DNA from: Acanthaster planci
Taxonomy: Eukaryota; Echinodermata; Asteroidea; Valvatida; Acanthasteridae
DNA length: 64,000 nucleotides
Assembly: GCF_001949145.1 (NCBI RefSeq)
Contig: NW_019091471.1
Span: 857,064 to 921,063 of the forward strand
Direction of reading: 5' to 3'
Shown: positions 13,601-28,600 of the stretch, in pieces
How the letters are laid out: each line of letters opens with the position of its first letter
How positions within the stretch are numbered: position 1 is the first letter of the stretch
Position numbers and translations under genes: made by a program
Notes under the pieces: generated by a model
The model's database searches: none
What the model saw: only the letters and a program-made list of their open reading frames with translations
What the model was told of the DNA's origin: nothing

Positions 13601-16600
13601 CTGTGAAAGATGGAAGATTGACAAAGAATACCAAGTTAAATGTCAAGATCCTCTCTAATAACGGTATCTTTTTGGAGCCAACACTTCCTCAGAAATGATA
13701 CTTTTTATATTTTCTGTGGTTGCTGTTTTGAATGTAAGTTGTTTCACTGATTACTCATAATGACCAGTACTTCACTTGCAAAGACAGTTAAAGAAAAAAC
13801 TGCCAAACATCATCTTAAGAAAACTGCTCCCTTCTGTCAATCAAACTTTTCTGACTCTACCACTGGAATTCACAAAATGGTGACAATATTCTTCAACAGA
13901 CACTTTGGCTTACCCTCTTCTCCGGAAGTGGGGGGACAATCACATAGGAGTAGGTGACAACCAGGTAGTTACGCAGCAGCTCAAACTCACTGTATCTCCT
14001 CCAGAGAGAGGTGTGTCCGTCACCAAGGCCCTGGCCACCACTTTCCTTCACCCTGTTGATTCGATCGTAAAAAAAAAAAGGTACATGTATATAATGTACA
14101 TGTATGCATTTGCAGGGGAAGTTTAGAAACCATAAATGTGACCCAGTCCCAAAAAATGAGTCTTATCTTAGGATCTTGGTAATTTTGCTTTCCGTGTAAT
14201 TTGCAAAAGGCATGTTCTGCAATAAAATAAACCTAAAAGATGACTTTGATCATGTAAAGTAAAAATTAGCACCTTCAGATTTATAAATATGATTATTTGG
14301 AGATAACTAGGCATTTCTGTGTACATTTGGTTGGCTACCAGTGCAAATCAAATGGAGTTGAGTTCATTAAAGTTTTACGTCCAAGTGTCTGCACCAGAGG
14401 ACTTAATTTCAAAACTGCTCTGAACAACGAGAATTCAGTATACTTTTCAACTGATGTATTTTAAAACACCAAGGAAATAACTTTTGAAAAATACAATTTA
14501 TGGAAAAAAAGAGCGAAAATTGGCGAAAAATGATAAAAATAGTTTGGATCTCTTCTTTCCTCTTACTGCCTATAATCACTCTAACTATACCAGCATATTG
14601 GCCAGGTCTTATACCTTTCAACCAACGAAAACAACTTTTAAGTTTGCCTGTGTCGAAAATATAAAATGAGTACAATATGTTCATTTTAAACATCTTTGAC
14701 AGAATTTTGATGACGTTCGAGAATTTTGACAAAAAATGCATGACATTCAAGAATGCCGAAAAAGCTGTCACATGTAGTGTTTGAAAATTCCATGCGCGGT
14801 GTTCATTTTGCTGCTTATTTCAGAGATATTCCCGTTGAAAATTAAATTAAAATTAACAGCTCTGATTCTTAAATTTTCATCATGAATTGTATTTATGTCT
14901 CGGACATCACTTTTTTGCGAACGTCATTCAGTATGACAGATTATCTTTTGAGATACCTTGGTAGGAAGAGAAAAATTCCGGAGCGTCACCATTCTGTGGA
15001 CGGGCTCATGAATAGCAAATGAAAAAGGGGGCGCACTATCTGGGTTGATGTCAAAGGTCAAACAGCCCACGATGAAGCAAAATACTTCTCTAATGTTACC
15101 GTGAGATATTGACGGAAACCACAAAATCACCACAATTGGTATTATGAAGTGCGGTTTTCGGGAATGTACTGGAAGAAAATGTGATCGGTCCAATTGGAAA
15201 AGGATGATGGTTCGGGGGTACTTTTTTAAAGCTTGTGTTGTATATTGACTTTGCTTTTACTCACTTTTTGTTGCAGTTGATTTTTTTACAGAATCGAATG
15301 ATGTTCGTGACTGCCGACTTCGGAACCCGGTTATGTGTGAGAGGTATTTTTTAATTTCACGATTATAGTTTTAATATGTGTAAATATTATCACCTTTCAC
15401 CCATTATATATCTGCGTAAAATAACCGCAGGAATTATCACTCTCGGGCAACTTTTATTGGCTAGGATTTCAACAGGTTGTTCAGGTCCATCTAAAATGGT
15501 TTCATTCGAGACTTCAATTAGTCACCTCCAATTAAGTTGAAAGATGGGCACCGTCATCATTGTTCCAAATAACAGCCATGACTTCCCTCATTTCATCAGA
15601 CATTGGGAATTACACTTAATTCACTGCTGTTCACTTCAGGAAAAATGAGCCCTCAAACTTAAACATTATCTTATGGTCCATATTTTGAGGAACCTGCCAT
15701 TAGAAAGAGTAAACCAAGCTCTTTGTTTTAATGTATCTCTCAGTATGACAGTTTGATAAAATTGGGCATTATTTATGTGAACACTGTTTTGGGTTCCAAA
15801 TGAGTACATACACGTGCTGTTGTGCTTGATTCTTGCCCTTCTTTAGAGACAGTATTTTTATGCCGATGTTTTTTTTTTGCATCTACAGTAAGTGATAAAC
15901 ACAGAGGTTTTTTAAATTGAGCATTTTTACAGTAAAATGATTGTTTTCCCTGTGAGCAATTCTGTTATTTGAGTACTACTATGTTGACTCAGTGCCTGGC
16001 TTCTGATCAATCAATGAAATTAACAGCGTGTTCCCACTTGAATTGAGTAAAAGGTGGATCTTGATCCAGGATTTGGTGTGATCGTTATCTTACCGCAACG
16101 ATACTGCAAGTCGCGTTCCCGCTTGATCCACCTTTTCGGATGGAAATGTAAAGCCCGAAAGGTCACTGAGTTCGGTATTGCGCATGTGCTAGCTTGCTGA
16201 GCGCGCGCTCAGTGGCAGTGTGGCGTGCAGGGGCGGCATGTCTGTGACCCTGTGGTGTTTTGGGTGCGGAGTTCTAGTGACGTGATGACCTTGAATCGGA
16301 CTGAATGTTCAGCCTAGTATGTTATCTCTTCAAACTTTGCTTCCATTTTTGATACTCACACGCTGTCACACGCTGCAGGCTATGCGCTAACACGGAATTA
16401 GTTTTTGATGGAAAGCAAGTGAAATTACACAAATGAAAAAGGTTAAGAAACGGATGAATGCGCAACGAAAATTGAAAAAGGGCAAGGCACACATTGCGGC
16501 ATGCATGCATTGCGCATGCCTGGTGACACATTTTGCTAGCCCGTAGTTCAACAGTTGTTTACTGTGCATGCTGTGCATGCTTAAAATTTCACATGAGCTA

Positions 16601-19600
16601 CACGCCAATAAATGTATTTCTTTGTTCATCAGATGGCAAAACTTTCGCACCACTCGTGCACGGAGGGATGTTGACAGGTCAAATTGCCGGATCAGATCCA
16701 CCTTTTATGTTCCCACCTGATCGTGATCTGCCAATTGCAGGATCTGATCCACCAATTGGGGGATCTGTATCCTGCTCCAGAGGAGGATCAAGAAAGGTGG
16801 ATCTGATCCTGATCAACCTTATAACGGTTAGCGCTCCCACTACACACAATTGCCGGATCTGATCCACCAATTGGGGGATCTGATCCGGCAATTTGGCAAA
16901 AGGTGGATCAGATCCCCCAATTGGTGGATCAAGTGGGAACCTCCTCCTTCCTAGCCCTAGAGTCCTAAAATGGCATAAATTAAACACTTCTCTACATGAT
17001 AATAAATTCGTTACTACATGTAGCCTTCATACTCAATTCACCTCTTCAGATTAAAATACATTACTACATTCCAAGGCTCATAAACATGAACAAAAAATGA
17101 TTCGAGACCTGCTCTGATAAAACTTCAACCTGATCTATTGATGTGCCTTTCGTACACCTGCATCTCATTGTTCCAACCACTTTCCTAGATGTAGCTTCAG
17201 TTAAATACAGGTACGTGTACTTCAGTACTGGTACCGAATAGTCCAAGCAGTTGAAGCCCTAAAGATGAGGAACAGAAGCCAAACGGAACTCTTAAATACA
17301 CCCCTTAAAACAAAAGTGGCCCATGGCACAGGTCAGGCTAAAACCACATGAAAGTTACTACATGTACATGTAACTATGATGCATGTATATGTACCATACA
17401 GGTTTGGCACTTTAAATGGCCAGTCACTGACATAACTTGCCTTGGTGGGGATGACTGTTTTTGCGACCATGATAATATACCATTTCATGTAATTTCATCA
17501 TTTATCTGTCTGTTTTTTTAGGAAGAGAGTTCTGTTTTAACATTTTAGTTTTAGTCACTCTTTAAATTGGAAATTTACTTTTACAGTGATACAGAAGTTG
17601 AATTAATGCCGCTCATAAGCTTTTTGACAACAGCTGTGTACATGTACACTTATACTAAGAAGAGACAATATTTTTTTTAACGTAAAAAAAAAATCCCTGA
17701 CAAATGATTTGCTGTCCAGGTACAATGTACCGGTACAGGATATCCAGTGAAGGAAACCAAATCTATAATCACTGGAAGCAGTTTCGTTCTTTCACGCATT
17801 ATTTTAAGACATCTACACATTCTGCCAAAGTGCACTCTCATCTCTGTGTCTTTTGTTTATCTGCATGTGTTACATACATTGTGTACATGTGCATGTACAC
17901 CTACATGTACGCACATGCAACAACAGGACACTTGCATGAATGGCAAACCCAATTTCGTTTAAATAACCAACAAATGCCCAAGTTATGCCAGTGTATTACA
18001 CAGCCTCTAGCAGGGCAACAGGCACAATGTGAGCGTGGAGTGTGTCAAGTCCTCAGGCATGGGGTATGCCTGCTCAAGAGCCCTGGGAAATATTCGATTG
18101 TAGACCCGCTTCCTGGCCACTTTCCTCTGATGCTTTGAATCAAAGTTGCTCTTGCTCACAACTTGAAATGAAAAAGCAAGATTTGGGAGAAGGGGTTTGG
18201 TCATAAAAAGTTTTTTTTTTGGGGGTGGTGGTAATTTTTCATCATTGAGTGGACCTTGTAAAGAGCGCAAGCACAGCGCATGTGGATATGATATTTCCCA
18301 AGAGAGAAACAGACCTCAAACTCAAGTGTTATGGGAATCAAACTGGTTCTCAATGCAATAATGTGAAAATGATATTACCAGGGGTATTGGAACGGGTACA
18401 GAATTTCATGCTGATACAAACATGTACATGTACAGTGTGTGTATGCAATAGTATGTATGATATTGGATGTACATGTACGTACATGTCGCATACCGGAAAG
18501 TTGAGTCCAGAATAAGATTAAAATCAATGCAATACTTCTTAATATTAATGCTGGCAAACTCTTCGCGCTAATTCAGGGTCCAGTAAACTTGTTTGTGCTT
18601 CGATTAACTGTGAACACAGCAGTTGAAAATTTTAGTGGGGTAGCAAAACTTTAGTGGGGCAGCATACGGTACAATTTTGGAAGGGTGGCCTGCCATGCTT
18701 AAACCCAACATAATAGTATCACTGCATGGCATGTGTACAGTACAATTGCCAATAATCATGTGCATGCATACATGTACATCTACAGTACATACATTGTACA
18801 TGTGTACATGTACACGCACATGGTGGCTGTTGGTATCCACAAAATCTTATTTGCCAAATGACAGCAGTTTCAAATGAGCACACCGATAGAAAATACTCCC
18901 ATGATATCAAATCACATTTCCAGCTGTACTCGTACACATACATGTACAGTACATGTATGTTGCCATTACAATGCGGTAAATCCTTACAAGTTAGAGTACC
19001 AGTACAATACAACCAAGAACAACTGGCCAGCAGTACCAGCACAGCATACTGTACATCGTCTCAACCTGAAAGCTCATCTACAGTGTACAGTACATGTACC
19101 GTACATCACACATGTACATACAGTAGATGTAGTTTACAAACTGGCTTTTTGCCAGCTGGCAAAGATAGAGCACTGCATTTGCACATAACAAGTTAATTTG
19201 TTTGTCCACTGAACCTTCACTGTTAGACTGCCTTTCCTATAAAAGCAACCTGCAGGTGTACACTTACAGGTACATGTACATGGGACAGATTCCTGAGTGC
19301 TAAACCAAGCGAGTTTAAATAACAGAAATTATTGTCAACTGTAAGAGACTTTTGGATTCAGAATGAGATTAACACAACCAATAAGCACATGCAAATTGTG
19401 ATTCCATTGGGGATTCAGGACTGACAGAACTATCCAAGAAGTTATTTGGTGGGAATTGAGGGCAGTTGATCATATTCCAATATTGAAAATTGCACTTGTC
19501 CATGACTTGGCACGCCTAGGGAAAACTCATATACTCACAAAGTACAGTACATGTACACGTACATGACACGAATGGGCACATTGAAGCTCTCAAGCTACGT

Positions 19601-22600
19601 ACGCGTAAATTGACCAATAACAGAGTGAAAAGCTCTGACAGAGATAAGTCAGGGTTCACTAACCCTACCAAACAATTACCAGTATCTTGCTTGTCAAGAG
19701 ACAAGCCTATCCAAGGGAGGGATATTATTCCTGTACTTCCTTGAAATAACATCCCCCAAATTAGCCAAACGGTTTCCTGTTTTTCAATCAGCAACTGCAC
19801 CTTTTGTCAGTGGGGAAACAGATACTGTTCCAATTCAGGAACATGCCAGCAACAGGAATCAATATTTTATGTACGAGCTTTGCAATACTGTATAATACAC
19901 CACACTTTCACGTACGTGTACACATGTAATTACTAAAGAAATGGGAGCTTTCACATGAGCTCCAATGTGACCTGTTTAATTCCACCACTTAGGCTGAACA
20001 TGTACCGGTACATGTACGTACAATGTCTTTTGTTGACCAAATTTCCTGGCCAAGTTTGCTCCCATACCGATAAATATGTATATGTATGTATACATATACA
20101 TGTACATGTACGTGTACATTTGTACATGTACTGTATGTACGTAAGAAATCTCCAGAGTGTGGAAAATAAGTCCTGAATGTGGTAAACGGTAACCAAGCTC
20201 TGCCTCTCTAAACTCTACAAAATTCTTTAAAACCTTACATACATTAATATGATTTTGAAGGGTCAGTTCAACAGTTCATTGGCATTCCTGCTATACTACT
20301 AGAATCCTCTCAAATCCTACACAGAGACCAATACTAATTATTTTACTTTGGGCTGTACCTTCCTAACTCCTGCGGAATTTCCAAAACTTGTATGACTCTG
20401 AACATATTTAGGAGGGTTAGGGTCATCACACATAAACATCGTCAGTTGCACCACAAAGTGGCATGTACCATGTGTACATGTACAGGTACACGTAATGTAC
20501 ATTTATAAATGTGTATCCTGTACTGTTCATAGACTTTGCACACACCATATGACAATTTGTGGTGCAGCGACTATCAACGGTACGTCAGTTTGGGATGCAA
20601 CATGTACTGTACATATTGAGTGTACAGTACATGTATGGTACTGTACTGTACAGTGCATACATGTACATACATGTATGTACCAGTATGTGCAAAACCACTC
20701 AATCAAATTTGTCACTTGGCATGCTCGGTCTTGGCTCAGTTGAACAAGGATGGTTGGACAGCGCACTCATATATGTACATGTACATACATGTACATGTAT
20801 TGGTACCGTTTCATAGGAAGCCCCTACAGAGGAAGAGAAGCCAAGCGGGGATTCCAGAAACACGCCAATTTGTTTAGTACATGAGCACTAAGTCATAATA
20901 CATTTCCTTTGAGGTGCACTAGTGCCTGACAGGAAATAGCACCTGACCCCAAAATTTATAGAATGACTCTTGTACATGTACGTGTATTTCGCAGAGAACC
21001 AATAAGCTTTGGGGACAAAATGTACCAATATATAAAGAACAGATCGCATACTATTACCTGTACATATACATGTCATTTGTTTTAAGCGCCCCAGCAACCA
21101 ATTTACATGAAAACTATTTTTTTACAGATGAAAATAGGTATGTACACTGCTACCATACATTTATTTGAAATGCAAGAGAGTTTGACAGGAAGGTAATAAA
21201 CAGAGCATACAAACATTATTATCATTAAAACCAATCAAAACTTATGTGTACTGTACATGTACTGTATGCACATCAACACTGTAATGCAAGAATATCATAC
21301 TTGTATGCATAAGTTTCCTTTGTGACAAGATTAACATCTCAAAATTCAGAACAGGAAACATTACACTTACATGTACTGCAAATTATGTGTATGACCTTTT
21401 GCTGATTTTTTTCCTTAGCTACAATTCCAAGTGGTGCCAAAGGTTTGGAAGACTTTGGACTGAATAACTCGGGTCTCTTTCGTGGAAACTACTGCAACAC
21501 TTGATACATACAGGTACACGTGTTACACATGAACATGTGCGGTATGTAACCTCATCCGCACACAGGCCATCACTTACAGGGAAAAATGCATCTGTGCTGC
21601 ACCTACCTGTAAGTGTAACGTGCAACTGCATCAAAGGTGTCATGTAGATGTGCATGTATGTACTGTACACCTCATACACAAAATGGTACATGTACAATGT
21701 GTACGTGCTGAACATGCTACTACATGTTGTGCATTTCCTTTGCACTGCCTTGGTTTCTGCTAAACTACATTTCCTTTACATTCCCAGTGTACTTCAGTGG
21801 TTTAGTTATACATGTACATGTATATGGGATGTCAACTTATTTCCAGTTCCCTCTTTGTGATTGACATCTTTAGCATTTACTTGCCAAGTTGTCGATTTCC
21901 TGAAATTGTAAGATGTTACCACCAACAAAATATTTCATTTTCAACAAAGGAGTGCCGTTTTCCCATTTGCAATGGTAATTTATTTGCAATGAAGCATCCA
22001 GCCTTTCAGATAAACTGATGTTTTCACTGGTACTGGTACATGCAAAGCTGTCAAATTGCGAATTAAGTGCCATACTCATATGTGATTTATTCACAATTTG
22101 TATTGAACTCCTCAGTGTCTGACTTTTTAAAATATGTGTTGGAAAATGCATTTTTGGAAATGCCAAACGTAAACACGTATCATTCACTTCCTTTTGGTTT
22201 CAGCAAATTCTCGTGTTCTTGATGTCTTGAATTTCCGGTGGTGATAAGACTCTGTAACCAAACTTCCATTGTAGGGAAGAGGGGGAGAGCTTCACAAGAG
22301 AGCCCCTTTCCAGTGTCCGACAGTTGATGAGACTCATAGCACTTTGAAATTAATCCCAGGAACAAGCTTGAAGCTTAAGCTTATTCCATGCATACGATCT
22401 AGATAGCAAACGTCTCAGGTTACTTCTTACTCAAGCTGAGTGATGTTTCCTATAAACTATTATCATACCATAAATGTATTTCTAATCAATGAAAACCGGA
22501 AACTTGCAAGAGTAAGTTCTTGGAAACCAGTTAACAGAGGAAGCACACATGGAGTTGACAAACATGGATTTAATCTAAAGAAAAAAAAGATGGAGCACTT

Positions 22601-25600
22601 AAAATTGACTTAATTTACAAACTGCTCTATCAAGAAGTTCTTTATCCCTTTCCATGCCATTTATGGAAACAAAAACTTTAAAACGGGGATTGAGAAGACA
22701 AAACCTGTAATGATTTTAGAACACATTCTGAAGATTCATAAACCACTGAAATAGCTTTTTCTAACATACGTTTTTGAACAGAAGAACAGAATCAATAGTG
22801 TTCTTTTTCACTCTCGGATGATGCCAACTCATGGAATCAATGAAATTTAGTGAAAATAATGTACATGTATGTTGCATTTATCATCAGTAAACACCACAGC
22901 ACGTGAGTGAAAGTACATGTACAGTGTACCTGTACCCTACACACATTCATTTATGTTATGTACATAAACCAGTACATAACACATTTGTGTGGTACCTTTT
23001 ATAAACTGCTCACATTCAGAAATAACCAAATCAGAAAAAAATGTCAAATTAGAAAATCACAATATCAGTAACACGTACCTGTGGATGATTTTGGTGGGGG
23101 TCAGTGTTCCAGTCTTGTTCACTTTACTTTCCACTTCCACCATTCTTTCCGTGGCAACATTATGCACACGGTATCTGACAAGAGGTGGGGTTTTCATGGC
23201 AGCATAATCTAAAGGCCCGTTTGTTTCATATTGATCTGGGTCTTGATTAGCCATCCCAAAGCTAGTTCACTCAGTCCGTTAGGCAGGATTTGGTGTCCTT
23301 AAACCAATGACGGATACTGATCACCATCTGGATCCATGTGAAACAAACAGGCCCCAAGTGGCATGTGGACAGCACTTGTGAAAAGGGGCGCCCAAGTTAA
23401 GGGCACTCGCCCCCGAAACAAAAAAACTGATTGGAAAAAAAAAAAGACATTGGCGTGTAATATGGAGGGGGGTGAATATTCCTCGTGCCCTCCCATGCTT
23501 TGCCACTGGATTTGAGTTGGGATTTCAGCCCATGGGAAGTACATGTACCGGTGCAGCTTTACCTACCTGGTTTCCACCAGGTACACCGTGAAGACATCCT
23601 TCATGCCCATGGTACCAGCCCCAGTTCTCTTTTCTTGCTCTGTCACACATATCTCCACCTGCTCCAGCAATGACCCATCCTGCAAGAAGAGGTACATGTA
23701 CCACAGTCAGATTGCACTGTGCGTACATGCACTGTCAGAATCAACTGATCAGTTTTACTGAGACGCATGCAGCCAAATACATGTACAACAACGTGTACTG
23801 TACACGCACATCCAGAAAATACGCCCGACTCCTTGATGATCTGATCATCAGTATGCACAACCTATAAATGTATGTAAATGTACAGTACACGCCTGAGAAC
23901 ATGTTAAATTCTGCTACAGTAAAATACATTTTCAAGGTTTCGCATCTTCCAACTACAGTACATGTATATCAGCACAGATGAAAGATAAAATACTTGATGG
24001 GAATAAGGCTGGAAACAATACGGCAATCTACACGTACAAAACATTGTCCATCCTGAACAACAATGGCTTGACTAGGGGAACCACCAGGGTTTACAAGATC
24101 ACTGGCCATTCTACACAAATACGTTTGCCAAGAATTCTACAGTAAATACATTCACAAAATGTGTACAGATTACATGTACATGTATGTACATACAATTGAT
24201 CAGAATACACAAACATCAAAATTAGATAAACTTTGCATGAAACAAGATAACAAATGTAATACATGTACCAGGTATTAGGAATGCCATGTAAATTGTTAGT
24301 ATCATGAACACATGTAAATGCCATTTTTTTGCATACATGTACTTAAATACATGTATGTGTACTAGTACACATATCGGTACGTAAACGAGACATAATTAAA
24401 GAGACATAAATGTCTCTTTAATTAAATTGTGGTCCAGTTACTTTATGCATATTTTTTTACAACTTTCAGTTTAAATACTAAACCGTTTACCCATTTTCCA
24501 GTTATTAAACTACATTTTGTTATTAAATTATTTGTTTTATTAAACTAACATCATTGCCATTCCACATCTCTCAAGTTACACTGTATCTGGTATCTAGCAT
24601 AAACAACATGTATAATGAAGATTTTAGGCACAAAGTAACAAAATATTTGGGTTTATACATGTACTTTAAAGTTTCACTAGATGTGACTGGTTCAGTGCAA
24701 ATGAGTCATAAAACCAACTTTTGAGTAATTTTGTTCAGATTACATTAGAAAGAGCAAGCAAAGCTCTTTGTTCTGATGTACATGTATCACTCATTATGGT
24801 ATCCTGATGAAAATGGACATTGTCGTGAGTGAAAATGTTGAGAGTTCTTATTGATTTCCACGGCTGACGTGGGAAAAATAAGGCTGGAATGGGATTTCAT
24901 ATCTTTGATCAGTGTGCCAGTGGGGATATCAAACTTTAATGAGAGGGGATATCAACTTCGTGTACATGTATCTACCACAGCATTTAAGGAGTTACATGTA
25001 CACACATGTGCATGTACTTGTATACAATGTATCCACATTCATGTACGATGTAGGTGGGGGAACTAATGGAGGTACGTGTACATGTGTACAAGTAAATTGT
25101 AACAGAAGAACAAGGGGGTAGCCACCTCAAAATGTAAGGAAAACTTGCACAAGTAAAGACCTGTTGCATGGCTGCCATCTTGCAGGCCAATGGTTTTGTT
25201 CCACAAGGTGCTTGCATGCACAAAGGCGGTTTCCCTCTGGGAAAAAAGAACTGCCCTGCAAGATGGCTACACCTACAAACTCACAAAACCTCCATACCTT
25301 CCCTGATCAAGCATTGACTCAGCAACTGTACAAACTGGCCTTGAAGATGGTATTAAGTTTGGGACTAAACTTTTGGTTGTAGTTGTATACATACACGTAC
25401 ATGTGCATGTATACTGTACATCTGCAGTTTGATTGTTTTACTACATGTATATTTATGAGAAGGTGTAGACATTCCTTTGTTTTCATATATGCATGTAGTT
25501 CAAACCATCACTGAGAACACTAATTTTTCATGCACTGTGAATACTACATGAATTTTAAGTTGGATTTTGTATGTTTCCTTGACTTTTCCTCTTCTTTTTG

Positions 25601-28600
25601 CTATGGATAACCCATACAAAACAGGAAACTTCTTGAAATTGGATTTATACATGTTCCGATATGTGTACGGTACATGTATATCAGATGGACAAAATATAAA
25701 AACAGAGAATCTTGGCGTAAAGTTTTATCCACACCGTCAAATGTTTTTGTTGAAATATGCTGTCTGCTTCCTAAAATAAGTCAGCAGAGAATCTGGCTGC
25801 ATTTTCCCACACCTCAAACAAACATCTGCAGTGCATTTCGGGTTGGCAGTTCCTCGCATTCAGAACAATAAAAACCAAAACCAACACTGAATGAAAAGGT
25901 AAACATTAGGGAGTAGGAAATAGATGTATTGGAGTCTACCATACAACAATTAAAAACTTAAAAGCTACAGCCAAACTGAAATTATTCTCTAAAGTAAGGA
26001 AACAAGGAAAGAAACACTGAAAGCTAAAAGACATACTGGTATGCAACAATACTAGGAAAGTCAAAGCTCAAAAAAAAATGCATAATGACCACAGCAGCAA
26101 AAGAGTAGAAGTGAATGAACTCCATAATAACTGGCCCTCTCAGGTACATGTAAGTCTATCTTCACTTGCAAAATGCAAAGCACATGTGCATTAATCACTA
26201 TCCACTTGTCTTGAGCACATTCAGTTGGAAACTGGCCATACACAATGCACATTACATATATTTGTGCCCACTGCTTTTAACTCTTGATGTGGCCAAACCA
26301 TCCACAGGTTACACAATAAGTGCCATAGGGTTCCTGCATCTTTAGGACAATAAAACTGTACAAAACTTCTCAACGACCACTCTGACGTTTCCTTGACCAC
26401 ATTCGAAAATCAAAAACACACTTCCTTAAAAAGTTCAAATTCCACATCTGTCAAAATTGTGACGGAAAAGCGGCTCTGTTAAATATTGAATTCCGAGTTT
26501 TAAAATTTAATGGAAGTACATGTAGGCGCTCATAAAACTCTATAACTTTGTTGACCTACGAATTCCAAGACGTTTTAGGATTACATTGTATTTCCTCCAG
26601 ACTGCAGGAACTCTACTGTCAGGTAAGAGCCCCCCCTTTAGCCCTTGTGAGCAAGCCATGCAGTGCCCTTGCCATCAGCTTCTGCATGCATTGCATACTG
26701 CATGGAGCCCAATTTCAAGCAGGGAGGTTTGCTGTTTTCGCAATTCAATTCCAATGAAAAGAATATACCTGACAATCAATTAAGGACGTCCAGTGAGGGA
26801 GTTTGGGTTTCCTGTTCTGGAGTAAGCAACAAAAAAATGTCAAACAAATAGGCAGAATTATTATGCATGTTTACAGAGCATACGAGAAACAAAGAACTGC
26901 TTTGTTCAGACAGCATACTACTTCAACATGTTCATGGAAACAACCACGCACAGCAACTTTTTTAACCAAGACCAGTTAGTACTGAGTAGCCCTACAGCAG
27001 ATTCAGTTCCTTTGCATAACCTACAATACTGTTTTCAACAAGCATTACTTGCCATGACTGCCAGTCTGTGATTTTTAATGACAACAAAGCTTCATGTACA
27101 TAATCAAATTATTAGAGCGCTTACTCGTCATTCCCTGAGTAGTGAAGAAGCAATGTTTGTGGAATGTAATGAAACGTAAAATGGAATGAATTCTGAATGA
27201 CATTCTCTAAAATACTATGTTCAATTCCAATACACACGTGCCCATATAACATACATGTAAGTATATTTTTCATTTGTACGACATACTTTTTTAAAAACGC
27301 CTCAGCAAATTTTTATATGAGGCAGGGCGGTACATTACTGATTGTACATGAACATTTAGGTTTTAGGCAACATCTACTTCCCTGGCACATCATTTTTGAA
27401 ATACAGATACATGTACATACAACAACTTTACATATACAAACGGCATACAAAATTTGGAGTTTCCATACATGTACATGTAGGTGTGTTGCCCACATGGATG
27501 CGCCCGGCAGACTTCACTTTGTACAATGAGCGAGCACTCTAATGTAATACAGCTCTATATGGGTCAGTACTAAGGTCACATCATCAACAAGAACATTTTT
27601 CTTTACCCTTTTTTTGCTTTTTCAGAATCATAAATTCAGAACTTTAGACTGGTCCTTTTTTCCTTGATGCCATGGTACAGTACGTATACATGTACCTGTA
27701 TGTGTGACACACATGTAAGCTGACATGTGAAAAGGAAATTGTCAGTGAGTAAGTGACATTAAGCAAGAAGTTTGATTGGAAATTTTTCAATATCAGTTGG
27801 TAAGGAGGCAGTTCAATGGATTTGGTGAGGGGGAGAGGGGTGGTTTCATTGTGAAATGCTACCCTGTGTATTAAGCAAGTTGTCCACAGATACATGTATC
27901 TTGAATGTACCAATGTGGAACGAACTCCACAAGAAAACTTGAAAGCAAGGTGACGTCACAGCACAGTACCAGCTATTGCAATAATGGACTGTGACCTCTG
28001 ACTGTATATTTACATGTGCAAATGCATCCTTAAAGCACTGGTTACTCTTGCTTTCCAATATATTCCTCAAGGCTCAAGTACATGTACTACTGGCTACTGC
28101 TTGACTTCACTATTCAAGGTCACATCAATTGATGCTAGTCTGGAGCTACACTGTACAAATCGTGAAGAAATATTCAAGTGCATGTGGACAAGTCCAGAAA
28201 TTAGGGGTCTATTTTTTTCATGTCCCTGTCACATCTAACATATGATTTTGTACGATCAGAACACATTTTCTAATTTCCAAGAGTGACAAATTAATGCAAA
28301 TTACCTACCAAACAAAAAGTAATAGTTTGAAATCAATTCCGGTGATATTTCCATGTTCTGATGTTAGATAACAAAGGTCAGATGTAACAGGGACACAAAA
28401 ACGTCACACTTTGGACCCCTAATTTCTGGGATTACCCATGTACCGGTACATGTACATACATCAGTTCCTAATTGCACTCACATACTAGGCCTGATTCTTA
28501 AACTTAACTGTTATGGGCTGTGCCATCTGTTTTGGATAATGTGATGAAGCCAAACATGACTACCAAATTCTAAAGTTACAGCACTGTATAGTAATAAGTA

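Larger units (their letters stand above)
10404..13913. other. SNX4 intron 3
   Basis: A 3.5-kb intron that contains a small MITE (11089-11307) and a GC-rich island (about 12500-13330). ACATGTAC words occur near 10745-10785 and 11540-11690. No other gene is supported. Confidence 0.7.
14053..23566. other. SNX4 intron 2
   Basis: This 9.5-kb intron is the part of the window densest in ACATGTAC words. It holds DNA element copy 2 (16024-16940), one half of a dispersed repeat pair (15698-15786) and two exon-like frames of unknown meaning (18007-18150 and 23065-23254). No independent gene is established. Confidence 0.65.

Noticed and set aside
18410-20815. Many open frames reading Met-Tyr, His-Val or Thr-Cys repeats
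   Set aside because: They are translations of ACATGTAC palindromic words in different frames and have no other protein-like features.
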